Of a stretch of 64,000 bases of DNA, positions 46,449 to 58,841 are shown piece by piece (position 1 is the first letter of the stretch; every line of letters starts with the position of its first letter). Origin of the DNA: Temnopleurus reevesii (Eukaryota; Echinodermata; Echinoidea; Temnopleuroida; Temnopleuridae). The notes under the pieces were generated by a model, which saw only the letters and a list, made by a program, of their open reading frames with translations, was not told the origin of the DNA and ran no database searches. The translations under genes were made by a program, and so were the position numbers. Location of the stretch: NCBI GenBank assembly GCA_036244855.1, contig BQKZ01000272.1, forward strand, positions 110,998 through 174,997. The letters are read 5' to 3'.

Positions 46449-46604
46449 CACATGGCTTCAACGTTGAATCACGTGCTGCTTGATATGTTTCAGAAAGATT
46501 TGTGTCTTAACCGTTTCATGAAAATATCTCCAAATTGTTATTGCAATTTTGAATATGTGTGATTTATGGAAGTGTGATGACACAGAAGATTTGGCATTAA
46601 AGAA
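46449..46604 (+). repeat. Direct duplication, copy 2
   Basis: Second copy of 45152-45307, offset 1297 bp. It begins one base after a G-run and an N (46441-46448). Confidence 0.85.
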
Positions 46605-49600
46605 TGCAATAATTTATAACATATCATAAACTACTTTAATAGCAAAGTTTTATAGTAGGTGTAAACATCCTTAACATAGTTTATGAACGTTATAAAATAC
46701 ATAAAGGCTATATCAAAGTATGCCACCATGATTTAATCTCATAAGAATAAAGATGAGTAATATTATTATGAATTGAAATGCACCGCCCGAATCTTCATCA
46801 AAATTGTGAACAGGTAGACACATCAGCATAGTGCAAAAGCCTAAATCAAAGCATGGTCTTCTGTCATATTCAATGAAATCTCGAATCAGTGAAAGATAAT
46901 ATGATTTTGATGGTTCACTATGCAATTGAAAAGGAAACATGAAAAGGATTCATACCCAGAAAAATAGTGATATTATACAAAAATGATTTTCTCAGCCAAA
47001 TAACTAGAACATAGCTTGCAGGTTAAATAGAAAACCTGATCTAGAATATATCCATGTATTTGCTCTGGTCTAGTTTGCTTGAAAAACCTGCAAATTGAGG
47101 ATTGTCTCGGTTATTACGGGTAATGATATAAGGACAACAGTTAGCTGATACATATCAAACAAACTTCTCCAAACCAGGGTACGTGATCCATCAGGATTGG
47201 TATAGAAACTCAGCCAACCTAGTCAAATTGGGGATTGGTGTTTGCACAGAGTGCTGTTTCAGTCTACAGAACCAAAGATGATAAAGGAATAAATGATTTT
47301 GATTGAATGCAACCGTTTCAAGCAGAAGTTGACACAAGCATCCTGAATTTACTGGTTCGCTGCGTTCAAATCAGTCTTATAACCTAATCTGTGATTCGTC
47401 TCGCAGATATACAAAAACATCAGGAATAAACAGAAGAGTTGCGAAAAAGGGAAAACTTTTCCAAAATTGCGCAAGTTTTTTTATTTTTTGAGTCAGACTC
47501 TGTAAACATGACATAAATACAATTATTAAGCCTCAAATAAACAAACTACAGGATTTTCTTTTTATTGAAATTTGATCCTAATCTTTTGGAAGGAGTCCAA
47601 TAAATCTGCTTCATGGTCCAATTCCATGCTTATGAAAGTTTTATCTTTGGTAAATATGCTTTGAATGAGCTATTTTGAGTTTACAAATCTGCTTAATGCA
47701 TTTGATAGGAAACATGATATAGGGAAAATTACCAAAAAGTATATTCAAGAAGACAGAGGGGCAAGATGCATGACAATGTGAAATCGCAATATTAAAAATC
47801 TACCAACATAACCAAAATGCATGATTCAAAATTTCTCTTTGTATCAAAAGCCTAGCCTATGGCCCATAAATCAAAATGAACTGTCATAACAGCCATTGAG
47901 ATATATATTCTGATCAAAAAAGGCAAAAATACATGGATAGACAAGGGAAGAATAGATAAATGCATTACCATATCTTTATCAAATGAATAGACAATAATTC
48001 AGGGATACTATGGTCTAGTAGCTTTGTCCCTAAACTGTGAAGTGCAAGAGGTTGAAAATATTTTATTGACCACTGCATTATTTGCCACCATCATCCACAG
48101 GAACATAAAGGATTTACCATCAATAGGAAAGGGGCTCATGTCTCAACAAGCAAAAAAAAAAAAAGGGCTTCACGTCAGCAGATTTGAGTATACTTAACGA
48201 AAACATGAAAAGTGGCTTTTGAAAAATATGTAATTTCATATTTTCCCATTCATCTTAGGCTACTAGGTGGGATTATTTGGGTTCCCAAGACATAGGGTAC
48301 CCATTAAGATGGGTGAATTGACTATTACTCAAAATAATACTCCATCTGCTTAAGTATTCTGAGAAAGAGGATTGCAAATAGGAAACAATCTACACAAATA
48401 AAAAAAAAAGATGAAACAGTATGGGGATTATTTCCTGTATTGTGGTATTTCTTATCCAATATGTAGTTTAATTATTAAAGATACATGTATTCAATGTGGG
48501 AATTAATTGACACCTAAAAATCTCCCCTTTGCATGCAACTAAATTTTATGTTCAGAGCTCACATTTGAATTGAATGTCACCTTTATGTATGGCACATTAG
48601 TGTCAACATTAATGGATCTCAGTTTCGCTTTGATGTTGTGTTATTGTAGCATGTAGGTGCTTAGCCAGGAATGCAATTGAACGGGAAGGAGGAGGGGCGA
48701 ACACCATTTTAGATGTACCCTTCTGTCCCTCTATTTTCCTGTGCCCTTTTTTCAATTTTTCATGTGTGTTCACATTTTTAAGGGTGCCCCCCCCCCCTCC
48801 CCCCTCTTTTTATCGTTATCATTTGATATGCGAATAATTTTGCTTCAAATTTCAGATACCAATAATAAACGATTTCCCTGATTTTTATATATTTCTTTTA
48901 AACTGTGCCTTTTTCTCATGACTATTCATCAAGACTATACACATATAGCAGTGCATGATAACGTTTCATTAATTACTGCAGCTGTATCAATATTTCATGA
49001 GTTATTATTTCCTGGTTGTGTTAATGATCCAAGCTTCCTGCGCTGTTCATTCTCCTCTCAGAAGTTGCTTGTATTGTTTTCTTCTAATAGGTCTACCAGG
49101 ACTAGAAATCATGTATAATCAGTTTTCTTTTCTTTCTATTTACTACGGTTCATTTACTATGGTTAGCTAGCAACGAGGGTGTGTAGAGCAATTCAAGAGT
49201 GGTTGTGATTTTAGTTCAATGCCATACTACGTTTATCAACCACTCAACTCCAGAGTTTTTGTTTCAAGTGAAGAGGACAAAACAGATTACCAACTTTCCT
49301 GTCTGGTGCACCCATTTGATAAGTTTGTATTACAATTGACTTAATATTATATCTACATGGCATAATCAATCACAATTATAGATGATCTTGGCCATTATTT
49401 GTGAGAGCTGACTAATCTCAATGAGAAAGCAAATACTATTAGGTTCTTCAGTTTACTGCAAATGATTTATGTTCAAGAAATGAAGTTTGATTTTAGGAGT
49501 CTGACAGGATTATGTCTGCGACCTCTTCAACATTTTCAATCAATTAAGACAACATTTTACATGCCTCTCCTTCCTGCTTTGTCTATTTCTTTCCATTCAA

Positions 49601-49640
49601 ATAAAAAAAAAAGATATTCATCATTTCAAATAACTAATCT
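46605..49640. other. AT-rich non-coding stretch
   Basis: No gene supported. A weak tRNA-like head (A-box-like TGGTCTAGTAG at 48011, weak B box GAGGTTGAAAA about 48048) is the only SINE hint. C-runs at 48787-48804 and short A-runs near 48158 and 48400. Confidence 0.3.
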
Positions 49641-49649
49641 GGAGTGGTG

Positions 49650-49825
49650 GGTTGTGTAGTAGTCCTGACTTTCACATTTCAACAATAGGGTCGCAGTTTG
49701 ATTTATCCCTATTATGCTGCACTCAACCCAGGTGAGGTGAATGGGCACTTGGCAGGAATACTTTGTTCCTTGAAATGCTGGAAGCGCTGTAGTCCGCCTC
49801 GGCTAAAGCCAAAGTAATAATGATA
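49650..49825 (+). repeat. tRNA-derived SINE, most complete copy
   Basis: A-box-like TGTGTAGTAGTCC (49652-49664), B-box-like GCAGTTTGATTTATCCC (49693-49709), then the body shared with 926-1061: CTGCACTCAACCCAGG, GGTGAATGG, GGCAGGAAT. It continues through a 3' region (GAAGCGCTGTAGTCCGCC) to a short ATA-type tail near 49815-49823. The boxes are degenerate, so it is probably inactive. Confidence 0.75.
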
Positions 49826-52087
49826 CACAAAGTAACTTGAGCACTCTACAGGGGGTTGCATGCACTCTGTAAATTGCGTGTCATATTATTATCATTGATG
49901 AGGGGAAATGAACAAAAAAAATCTTTGAGAAGAAAGAGTTCAAAGAGAATCCATGAAATCAAAGACAAGATCATACATGTACAAGGGTCTAGTTGCCTGG
50001 AAGAATACTATGAAATTCTGAAATTTGAAGCACCAACATGACATATTTATTTCCTACCCTGCAGAGAAATATAATGTTCAAACACTCTGATCACTGACAT
50101 AAGAATTGCTAAGATTGATGGCAACTCCATTTTATCAAAATCTATAAATCTCTCAAATTTGACAGATTAGCTATAAGGGATTTTCTAGATGATTGCAGAT
50201 GAACTTTTGAAGGAGAATTCATGTAACATACACGGGAGGTCAAAGTTCATTTCAAGAATAAATTGGGTGATCATATGACCTGGAGATGGAGAAAGAATCA
50301 TAACATAATTACATCAAAGATTGTAGGAAGAAAAAAAACAATTTGTCAAGGACATCCTTTCAACATGTATTCACATAAAATTCAAACTTGCAGAAAAACA
50401 TTAAATTCAATGCATTGTACCATCAGAGAATGAAATGTACAATCACTGTCGAGATAATTCTATGCCATTACCAACATTTTATTTGTGAAAATGTAGTATC
50501 TGCACAGATGTGTTCCATTTCATTCAATTTCTTTAGAACAGCTTGCATTCAAGAGTATTGAATGATGCATCACAAATATTCTATATCAAATTCATCTACA
50601 CATATACAAGAAATTTGATTTGAAAAATATATATGAATATTTTCCTCTTTGGAAGTTTATCATGATGCATTAGAATATTTTCTATAACTTTCGATCTTTG
50701 AAAATATGCGAATGAAAAATAGCTATTAATTCATGATTGATTGAGAACTACAGAAATTGTTATCTTGAGAGAAACAAAAATAGACACAAACTATAACAAA
50801 CAACAACAGCTACGAAATGTGCATTTCATTAAGCTAATATCCAATTAATAGCATCGCTTTTTCAACATCTTCTCTGTATAATGTCATGGAATGTTTCCAC
50901 ATCTACCCCTGATTATCATCATCTAACATTTCATGAGGAAAAAAGGGACACATGGTAGTCACTGAAAGTTTCTTTTCAACAATGTGCTCTTTGTAGTCTT
51001 GCAGAAGTTGCTCCTTGGTTGTGCACAACCATCAGAACAATTTTTATTTAGAGCTTGGAATGGTTGATATCAACTTAACGTGAAATGTGAATGCAGTCAT
51101 TAAATTAGTTTTATGTTCAGTATAAAGCAAATGTGTTTTTTGTTTTTTTTTTACATATAATCTCATTCCAATGAAAGCCCACTTGAGGTATAAAAATAAA
51201 TTATTCAAAATGTTTTATTTTCTTTCACATTCACAATATCAATTTATTCACAAGGTAATCCATAATGTCCTGAGCAGCTTCGCCAAAAAGCTCTGAAAAT
51301 TGTTTGACACCATTTGTTGTTTAACCTAGAAATTTTTTTCACCCAAGTTTTTCTTTCTATCTGTATAAACAGAAGTTTCTGAATAAAAAAAAAAAAAAAA
51401 CCCACTTAAGAACAATATTACACATTTAAAAAACACACTGATAATGATCAAATAACAATCCTGTCCAATAATTGAGTCGTACCTTAACATTCCAGCAAAA
51501 CTTAAACCAAGTTTGATTGTATAAGAATCACCATGGCAGAATTTGTGGCTGATCTTTTGAAACTAATAATCAACTGATCACTGCCCACTGCTATAGAAAA
51601 CAGAACAAAACATTGTTATTCCAGGGCCTAATTGCTGAGCTTGGGCATGCAAGTCTGGATCGAGCGCTTTCTATTCGACCATGCAAATTTGCTCTAATTA
51701 CCCTCCATAATATCACCCAGGCATCTTAAATCATCGTACTCACATATACAAACCAACTCTCAATCAATCACAAATATTCTGATGTTTTATCCTACGTATA
51801 ATCTAACTACTTACTTTTAATTATCATATTAAAATTTGATGTCAGTGTTTCTTTTCTGACCGCATTCAACACTCCTTTGTTTCTTTCCCATCTCAACCAA
51901 ATATCAATTAACAACCAAAACTAGTTTATAAACAATCATATATAAGCGAGTATGAAATTATATATAGTGCAGCTGTAGTTTATTCCCATTCCCATTACAA
52001 GCTGTGAGAGCTTAAGTGTAAAATAGTGCATGAGTTTAATTAATCATGAGGTTAAGGTACCAAAAATCATATTGAAGCCAAAAAAAG
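49826..52087. other. AT-rich non-coding stretch
   Basis: No gene supported; A-run at 51385-51400. Confidence 0.3.
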
Positions 52088-52155
52088 TTCAATTTATTTA
52101 TTTATTTATTTCTGATATTTATACAGGGTGGCTCATTTCACCAATTTGGTGAAAT
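52088..52155 (-). repeat. SINE/LINE 3' tail with adjacent palindrome
   Basis: Read on the minus strand, CCACCCTGTATAAATATCAG runs into AAATAAATAAATAAATAAATTG, a typical retrotransposon 3' tail. Just beside it (52135-52155) is a perfect 21-base palindrome, ATTTCACCAA-T-TTGGTGAAAT. The body of the element is not evident. Confidence 0.5.
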
Positions 52156-53510
52156 TACAGAAGAAATAATTAATTATCTATGACCAATCTATTACTTTTT
52201 TTCTGACAAAAAATCTCCATTTATGATTTTGATGAAAGCTTGGCCAGTCATCACCACATACCGCTACATGTGATTAATCCTCTTCTCAGTAACTTCTTCT
52301 AATACTGTGGATAATCAATCTTCATCTCAATGCTTAAAAGATCATCATTGTCAGAGATGAGAAAGGAAGCAATTACGAGAGGACTTCCATAATTATCCCT
52401 CTTATTATTCGCCTTAGTCCAAGCATGACCTAAAAACCAACCACTATTTGGGACTAGGCATTTATAATGATAGCTTGTTCACAGCCTTGACCTACTGGCT
52501 TGATGATTTTCACTTATGAATGATATTCGAAGAGAAGAAAATGCGTGGAGAATAGCTATGCATATGACCCTTCATAACAGAATGTATGTTAGTGGTCAGA
52601 ATGCAATTCATGTTTTGTTTGTTGTGAAAAAAAGCTTTTTAATGATACAAGATACTTATGAAGGAGTCCGGAAATATAATACTAAACCAATTAATAACAC
52701 TTACACAATTCAAAAGACTTTTCTTTGGCAATGTATGGTAGAGTTCTATTTTATTTTATTTTAATTGAATGGATTTTGATTTGATTTGATTTATATTGTC
52801 AATGGAGAAGTGCATAACAAGACAGCAAATAAAAGCTGACAAGGCAGAGGGTAAAAAAGGATTCTATCAATCAATAATAGCATTCAATTTTTTAAATCTT
52901 GCATTCATCACACTTTCATATGTTTGATTGGCATATCTCAGGTTGAATTGGGTATAATGTTTGACAGGAATAAACAATAGTGAACCTAACACGTTTTGAG
53001 ATCACAGATTGTCAGGAAAAAGTGCTTGTGGCCATTGACAGTCAATAGAGAAGATGTCTTTATTCCTGGAATGCGACCCCTTGCATACTGAACAGGCAGA
53101 CATGGCAGTGTAAAGAGAAGCTAGCTTTGGGCAAACTTATAAATTCCTGACAGGTACTTGATATATCCTAAACAAGAACAAGAACTTCCACATCATACAC
53201 AGATGACTTTCAACGGAAAAAGGGTACAAGACTTTTTTCACAACTTTGATGGACAGCTTAACCCAAACAAGATTTCCCTGTTTAATTAATCCTATTTGAT
53301 TCTACATCAGAGGCTATCACCTTCCACGGACTGTTTACCCGCTTTCACAAGCAATCACCCTCCGCCCAATGTTTACTCTTCATTCTGCCCCCTCCTCTAA
53401 GACAAATTAGTTCAAGTGCTCCTGTATTGATGGGGAAGGGGGCAAGGAATTGAGCACACCTCATCTATTCATTTGGCTTGTTTGTGGTCAGTCTAGGGCA
53501 ACAACCTAGA
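52156..53510. other. AT-rich non-coding stretch
   Basis: TTGAT/TTTTA units at 52742-52790. A C-richer patch (53290-53420) has a 56-codon plus-strand frame without ATG or good splice sites. Nothing firm. Confidence 0.3.
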
Positions 53511-53576
53511 CCAAACACAAATGACCAAGACCAAATACAAAGGACCAAGACCAAACATAAAGGACCAAGACCATGA
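53511..53576 (+). repeat. 20-bp minisatellite, 3.3 units
   Basis: Units CCAAACACAAATGACCAAGA, CCAAATACAAAGGACCAAGA and CCAAACATAAAGGACCAAGA in exact tandem, plus a partial fourth. Confidence 0.9.
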
Positions 53577-54458
53577 CAAACAAGATTCTGAACCACTGGA
53601 CAGGTCTCAAGAGGTGAAGAAGAATAGGACCATTTCCACAATCCTATTCTCCGTAATCATTCTGGAGTGCTGAAATCCATACCCAGGCATTTATGAGATT
53701 ATTACTCTCAGAGGAACCTCACATGTGAATGCATTTCCTACTTTTGAATGCAAAATCCAATCATTTCCATGGAATTCACTTTCTCCTACTTTCAAACCAT
53801 AGATGTAAAAACGGCAGTACCTCTTTGTTCAAACCATTACCAACACATATGGAAGTATCATAATAAAATGAATCATCTTATATTCAATGCTCAATAGATT
53901 ATGTATTATCAGGTACCGGTATGTGGGAACTTATTAAAAAACTTGTTATTTATCAAAGGAAAGAAGCATAAAAGCATCAGTTTCCCCTATTATTGACAGT
54001 CTAAAAGCTATTCTTTCCATTCAGTACATTGGCACATGTCACCCTTCCAAACGAGGTGGCAAATGGATATGATGAATTGTAACAGTTAAATTGCACCATT
54101 CATTCTACCACCATCTTCTACGATTTCATGTTATTAATGTGGAGAATGATTGAGTGGGAGGGCACTTTATTTCTTTCAATGTAGGAGGAGATTATGCATT
54201 GCATTATGTGCTGCCAAATCATTCCAAGAATAAAAGAGTAACACAGGAAGATTGAAGATTTCTTTATAATACCAGATTGAACAACATATTCATATGATAG
54301 ACTCACTTTGATGATCATCAATCAACAATACATTACAATGGAATAACCTGAAGATGAGAAAAAGTAAACGTGGGTTATTCAAAAGGTGTGAGAATGAAAA
54401 AATGAAGGGGATGAAATAACTAACAGAGAGAAAAGTAAGAGAGAATAAAAGCAAGGCA

Positions 54459-54459
<1 letters not shown>

Positions 54460-54499
<40 letters not shown>

Positions 54500-54810
54500 A
54501 GGACGGGGAAGAGACAGAGAAAAACTTCAGAGAGAAAAAAGCGATAAACAAATATGTAAAAGCGTGTTAAAGAGAATTGTCTGTATGACAATGCTATCCA
54601 CTTCTGTTTTTGTTTGACATCTACCCCTAGACCAGGGGGTTGGGTCTATATACATAGTCTGATGGTAAGCATGCCGAATCTCCACTATGCTTATGTTTGT
54701 AAAACACATCTTGAAAAGAGCCCAAGATGAAAGTTAGACGAGCCAAATGAAGAAAAAAAGGAACCCCAGAGACAGAGATAAAGTGAGACTGAGAGAGAGA
54801 GAGAAAGAAA
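54460..54810 (+). repeat. GA arrays
   Basis: A GA array at 54460-54495 and a second at 54790-54810, in a purine-rich zone from 54380 to 54850 that is interrupted at 54590-54720. Open frames across them are repeat translations. Confidence 0.85.
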
Positions 54811-55269
54811 GCAAGAAAAGGAGGATTAAAAAAGTGAAGCGTGAAAGGAGTCTACTTGTTATTGGATTTTTGGAACCCATACTACATAATCCAGAAAGGT
54901 CGCAGTTGAATGGGTTCGGGGAAATTTCATCTGCATTACCTAATACCTATCACAAATTCTTCTTGCATATCAGGACAATAGCAAGATGAGAAAGCACCTC
55001 TCAAACATTCACAAGGTTTTTCTTGGTAAATATACCAGATTTCAAAAAGGTGTTAAAAACATATATGAATTCAGAACACACTATAAGGCAAGAAACAACC
55101 AACACTACAAAGCAAGTAACAAAATGTCAATAGTTTGGTTTATTATTCTACGTTCTTTTTTATGAAGTATCTTCAATGCAGTCAGGTAAACTAATGATGT
55201 CAGAAGTAATATGAGGAAAGGTTAAGATAATAGAGTGAAAAGAAAGGTAAAGTTCTTGTTAACAATGGC

Positions 55270-55501
55270 CTAGTGGAATGCTGCTGTAAGCGTGCAGACT
55301 TGTGACACGTGGGCCAGCTCTTCGCTTTCAAAAACACAAACGCTTTTCATCCTGAGAAATCCTCGTCCGTCGAGAAGTTCAAGAATAAGGGTCCATTTGC
55401 TAAAGAAAACATGAGGCTGTGAAGCTCTGCTTAGCTCACGCAGCAAGATTGTCACGTGATCCCAAGAGGTGTTGGTCCACTGTTGAGATAACAGCTCCTC
55501 G
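55270..55501 (-). CDS. Candidate terminal exon (gene A)
   Basis: Strong minus-strand acceptor (GTACTTTCTTTTATTCAG, ending 55502). One base then 76 codons to TAG (55272-55270). The island is clearly richer in G+C and CpG than its flanks. The translation is mixed and well structured: it begins EELLSQQWTNTSWDHVTILL, contains SKWTLILELLDGRGF and ends VSQVCTLTAAFH. The leading base completes an AGC codon with the AG left by the exon at 55729-55762. No family recognised. Confidence 0.45.
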
Positions 55502-55728
55502 CTGAATAAAAGAAAGTACAATTTCATAAATTGTCTGACGCATTGAGGAACCTAGTCTGAGGTGGTTAAATAAATTGCCATACTTTTGTTATAGAATTAT
55601 AAAAGTTGCTGGCTGAATCATCTCTTTGATAAAATATTACAAGGTGAGAAAGAGAACTTTAGAGAAATACCACTCACACCAAGATAGAAAGGGATAGATC
55701 AAGAAAAATATGCATCCATTTCCTTTAC

Positions 55729-55762
55729 CTTTCATTTAAGATTGCATTAACTAAATAAACCT
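55729..55762 (-). CDS. Candidate internal exon (gene A)
   Basis: Minus-strand donor GAAAG|gtaaag after 55729; acceptor TTTTGATTTTACGAAG ending at 55763 (two bases further downstream is also possible). The 34 bases read: two bases, VYLVNAILNE, two bases. Phase matches both neighbours: G from 61616 plus AG gives Glu; AG plus C of 55501 gives Ser. The upstream in-frame TGA lies only just before the acceptor, consistent with intron. Confidence 0.35.
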
Positions 55763-56928
55763 CTTCGTAAAATCAAAATAGGTAGTATTTTTTCAAAATA
55801 CTTGGCATCAGCTAACTGAGATTAAATAAAATGCTTTTTAATGATAGGCATACAATGTTACAAATACAATAATTGGCTAAATCAACAAAAATTCCCTTTA
55901 GAATACATATTCCCAATCTGAAAATCCGCTTATGACTGAGGAAAGCAGAGTTTGAAAGGCTATCATCTTAAAGGTCTGATCTAAAAAAGAAGAAGAAGAA
56001 TACAGCACAGTCGGACTGGAAAGGAGGCCGTAATACGGTCTCCAGAGTCGTTAATAATATGGGCATGTTTAAACCAGATTGGACAGAATAGAATAATAGT
56101 TCATCTTATTGGGAAGTAATAGAATAAGGAATAGTAAAGTTCTAGTTATGATATTTGATGACCATATGAATAACAGCTTTAAAAAAAATACATGCTACTT
56201 GCAATCTGCTCAGAGTCAACGACCTTATGGCCCAAACTCGTGCTCAGTGTAATTTTCACACATATAACCACACATTGTACGAGTAGTTTAAAGCTTGCCA
56301 TGGCAACAAAAATTTTCATCAAATGATGAATAAGAATCAAGCAAGGTTTGAGTATAAAATTCCACATTAACTTTTTCTATTGGAACTTTAATTAGGGGAG
56401 CAATGCATTCATCACTGAATAAGACACACTTGAATAATACAAAAAAGGAGTTTAAAAGGAGACTACTTTAATCTGTGCTCAGAAGGATTTAATCTAATCC
56501 CTAAATCAGGCTTTGGAAAATGCTTAACTTTAAATTTAAGGTGCTCACAAACTATGGAAAGCAATTTTCAAAGACTGATTAACAATATCTAAAGAATGGC
56601 AGAGAAAAGAAAAAAATACACGCAGGCCATAAATTTTATGTGATGAAGATTATAAAATAGTCCTGACAGACACTGTATCTCCTTAATATCATTTAACGGT
56701 TGTACTTTATTGAGAATGAAAGGATAATTTCATGCAATCTTAACCAAACTAGTAATGCACCTAGTCAAATATCACATCTAGCCAGACAATGTCTAAATAA
56801 TAACAATGACATTCTGGAGAGTAAAGCTAGAGCATTACATAGAAAGAAATGTATGAAATTTTGATAAAACCTAGACATGAGAAATATTTGGATGATGAGT
56901 GCTCACAGCAGAGCAGATAAAAGAGAGA
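55763..56928. other. AT-rich stretch, proposed gene A intron
   Basis: No other feature was identified. Confidence 0.3.
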
Positions 56929-57040
56929 AAGATGAAGAAGAAGAGTAAGAAGAAGAAGAAGATGATGATGATGATGATGAAGAAGAAGAAGAATGAGTAA
57001 TAATAAGAAGGAGAAGGGGAGGAGGAGGAATAAGAAAGAA
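56929..57040 (+). repeat. GAA/GAT/GGA purine tract
   Basis: About 110 bases almost entirely purine plus T in GAT units: GAAGAA, six GAT, GAA, then GGAGGA. The minus-strand frames here (56827-57102) are Leu/His runs caused by the tract. Confidence 0.9.
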
Positions 57041-58805
57041 GGGACAGAAACAAAAAAATGAAGGGTATTGATTGAAGACCTCAAGCTAATCCTCAATTCC
57101 AAGAATAACTGGATTTTTGTGCATATTGTGTCAAGGTGTAAATGAGTTCAGATCTGCAGTAGACAGTATCAAAATGCCTGTGAAGTGTAGACCCTTACAT
57201 TTTCTCTGCTTCCTGGTCTATGGAACCATTTTATGAGCACAGATTACATATCAATGGGGAAGAGGGGAAAAAGAAATGAGTCTCATTTAGCACTTAAACT
57301 TAGAAAATGACTGGAGGGGACAAAAAGTTCTACTGGTCATAATAGTCCTCAGCTTGAAGAATAGACAGGTAATTTACATCTAACAGACCTTGTTTACCTC
57401 GTTATCTCAACTCACATGACATTAAAACATGGGCCGTGCTGAAAGAAGCTTTTGTATTCTTGAAGAGGACCAGGATTCATCAAATCCGGAGGGAACCAGA
57501 GATGAGTGCTATTATCTGAGATGAAATGGTCTTCTTTATGCCCTGTTTATCTCTCTTTAGAAACATGGAGAGGGCAAGAAGATTTGTCTCATTATTGGAG
57601 TGACGTGATTTTTTCTGGCACAATGCTTGTGGAATCTCAAGTAAATGTGTAAAGGATTTGAGAAAACTAAAATGCAAAGGGGAAAGTCAAGAAATAGAGA
57701 TTTTCTATGGAGAGAGAGGGATAGAGAGGGATAGAGAGGGGAATAGAGAGGGGAAGAAGGGGGAATGTATTTGATACAAAGTGCTTGCATAATTGCAATT
57801 GGTAAAAGGGTGATACAAGTTGAGAAAAAGAATCAGAAGGGGAAGCTGTGAGGAAGGAATGGGAATAAAAAGAGTACTCAATTGGAGATGCTAGGTAATA
57901 AATCTTTTTTTTTCTTCTTACCCCAATTATACTTTTTGCTCTATAAAGAAAAGGGTCTTTCAGAAAGGTCAACGGATATTTAAGAATTAAGCATAATTCT
58001 GTAGTTACATGCAATAAGCATTAATTTGAAGAAAAAAATCTCTTATCCTATTTTGTTATATATTTTTTCATGAGAAATGTCAGAAAATGCTTATTATTGA
58101 TTCTGTACTCGGAATGCATAGACATTCATCCAGTTTCCATGAGAGCCAAAGTCAATACATCATACAAAGACAAGAAAAGCTGAAATCACAAACACAAATT
58201 TCACACTATTTGCACCTTTCTATTCAACGCATTCCAGCTACATTCTGATTTACCGCAAACCTTATGAAACAAAATTTACTTTTGAATTTGTGGGTTCTAA
58301 ACAACATACTTTATTTTGAGTTATGATTAAGATGGTTACCAGCTCTTGCAAAAGATAATTTTTGGTTACAATTTTTTTTTCTGAAGGTAACTTTTGTTAT
58401 CTTTCAAATGTGGGAAGTACCTTCAGAATAATTTGAGAAATGTTCTGATGGACAGATTTAATTTCTTTTTATGTGGCAGTCAAGAGCAAGCATATCAGCC
58501 ATTTCAATTAATTTATAATACTAAAATTTTAAACATATAAATATGCTACCCTAAAATATATGAACTATTGAATAATACTAATCATAATAATACATGCAAT
58601 TCCTATAACACAAATATCCACTTTCATTAAATGAAGTGAAATGTAAATAAATTTCCAATTACCATTTTGAGACAAAGATTACTTCTCAAAGAAAAGTATA
58701 GATGCATTGAATGGGTAGAGGAAAAGATATCACCATTTCAAGTAAAGCAACAATGCATACGTTAGGAAGTGAAAAAGTTGAGAGAGAAAAGAAATTACTA
58801 GAGAG

Positions 58806-58807
<2 letters not shown>
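57041..58807. other. AT-rich stretch with GGATAGAGAG units
   Basis: Tandem GGATAGAGAG-like decamers at 57709-57765. A plus-strand micro-frame (57429-57524, MGRAERSFCILEED...) has a good start context but overlaps an equally good minus-strand acceptor. Not called. Confidence 0.3.

Positions 58808-58839
<32 letters not shown>
58808..58839 (+). repeat. (GA)n microsatellite
   Basis: About 15 GA units. Confidence 0.9.

Positions 58840-58841
<2 letters not shown>

Noticed and set aside
56827..57102. 91-codon minus-strand frame with His and Leu runs
   Set aside because: Direct product of GAT/GAA repeats.
57429..57524. 31-codon plus-strand micro-frame with strong start context
   Set aside because: Short enough to be chance, with no codon-level evidence. 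The same bases hold a strong minus-strand acceptor (CTTCTTTCAG).
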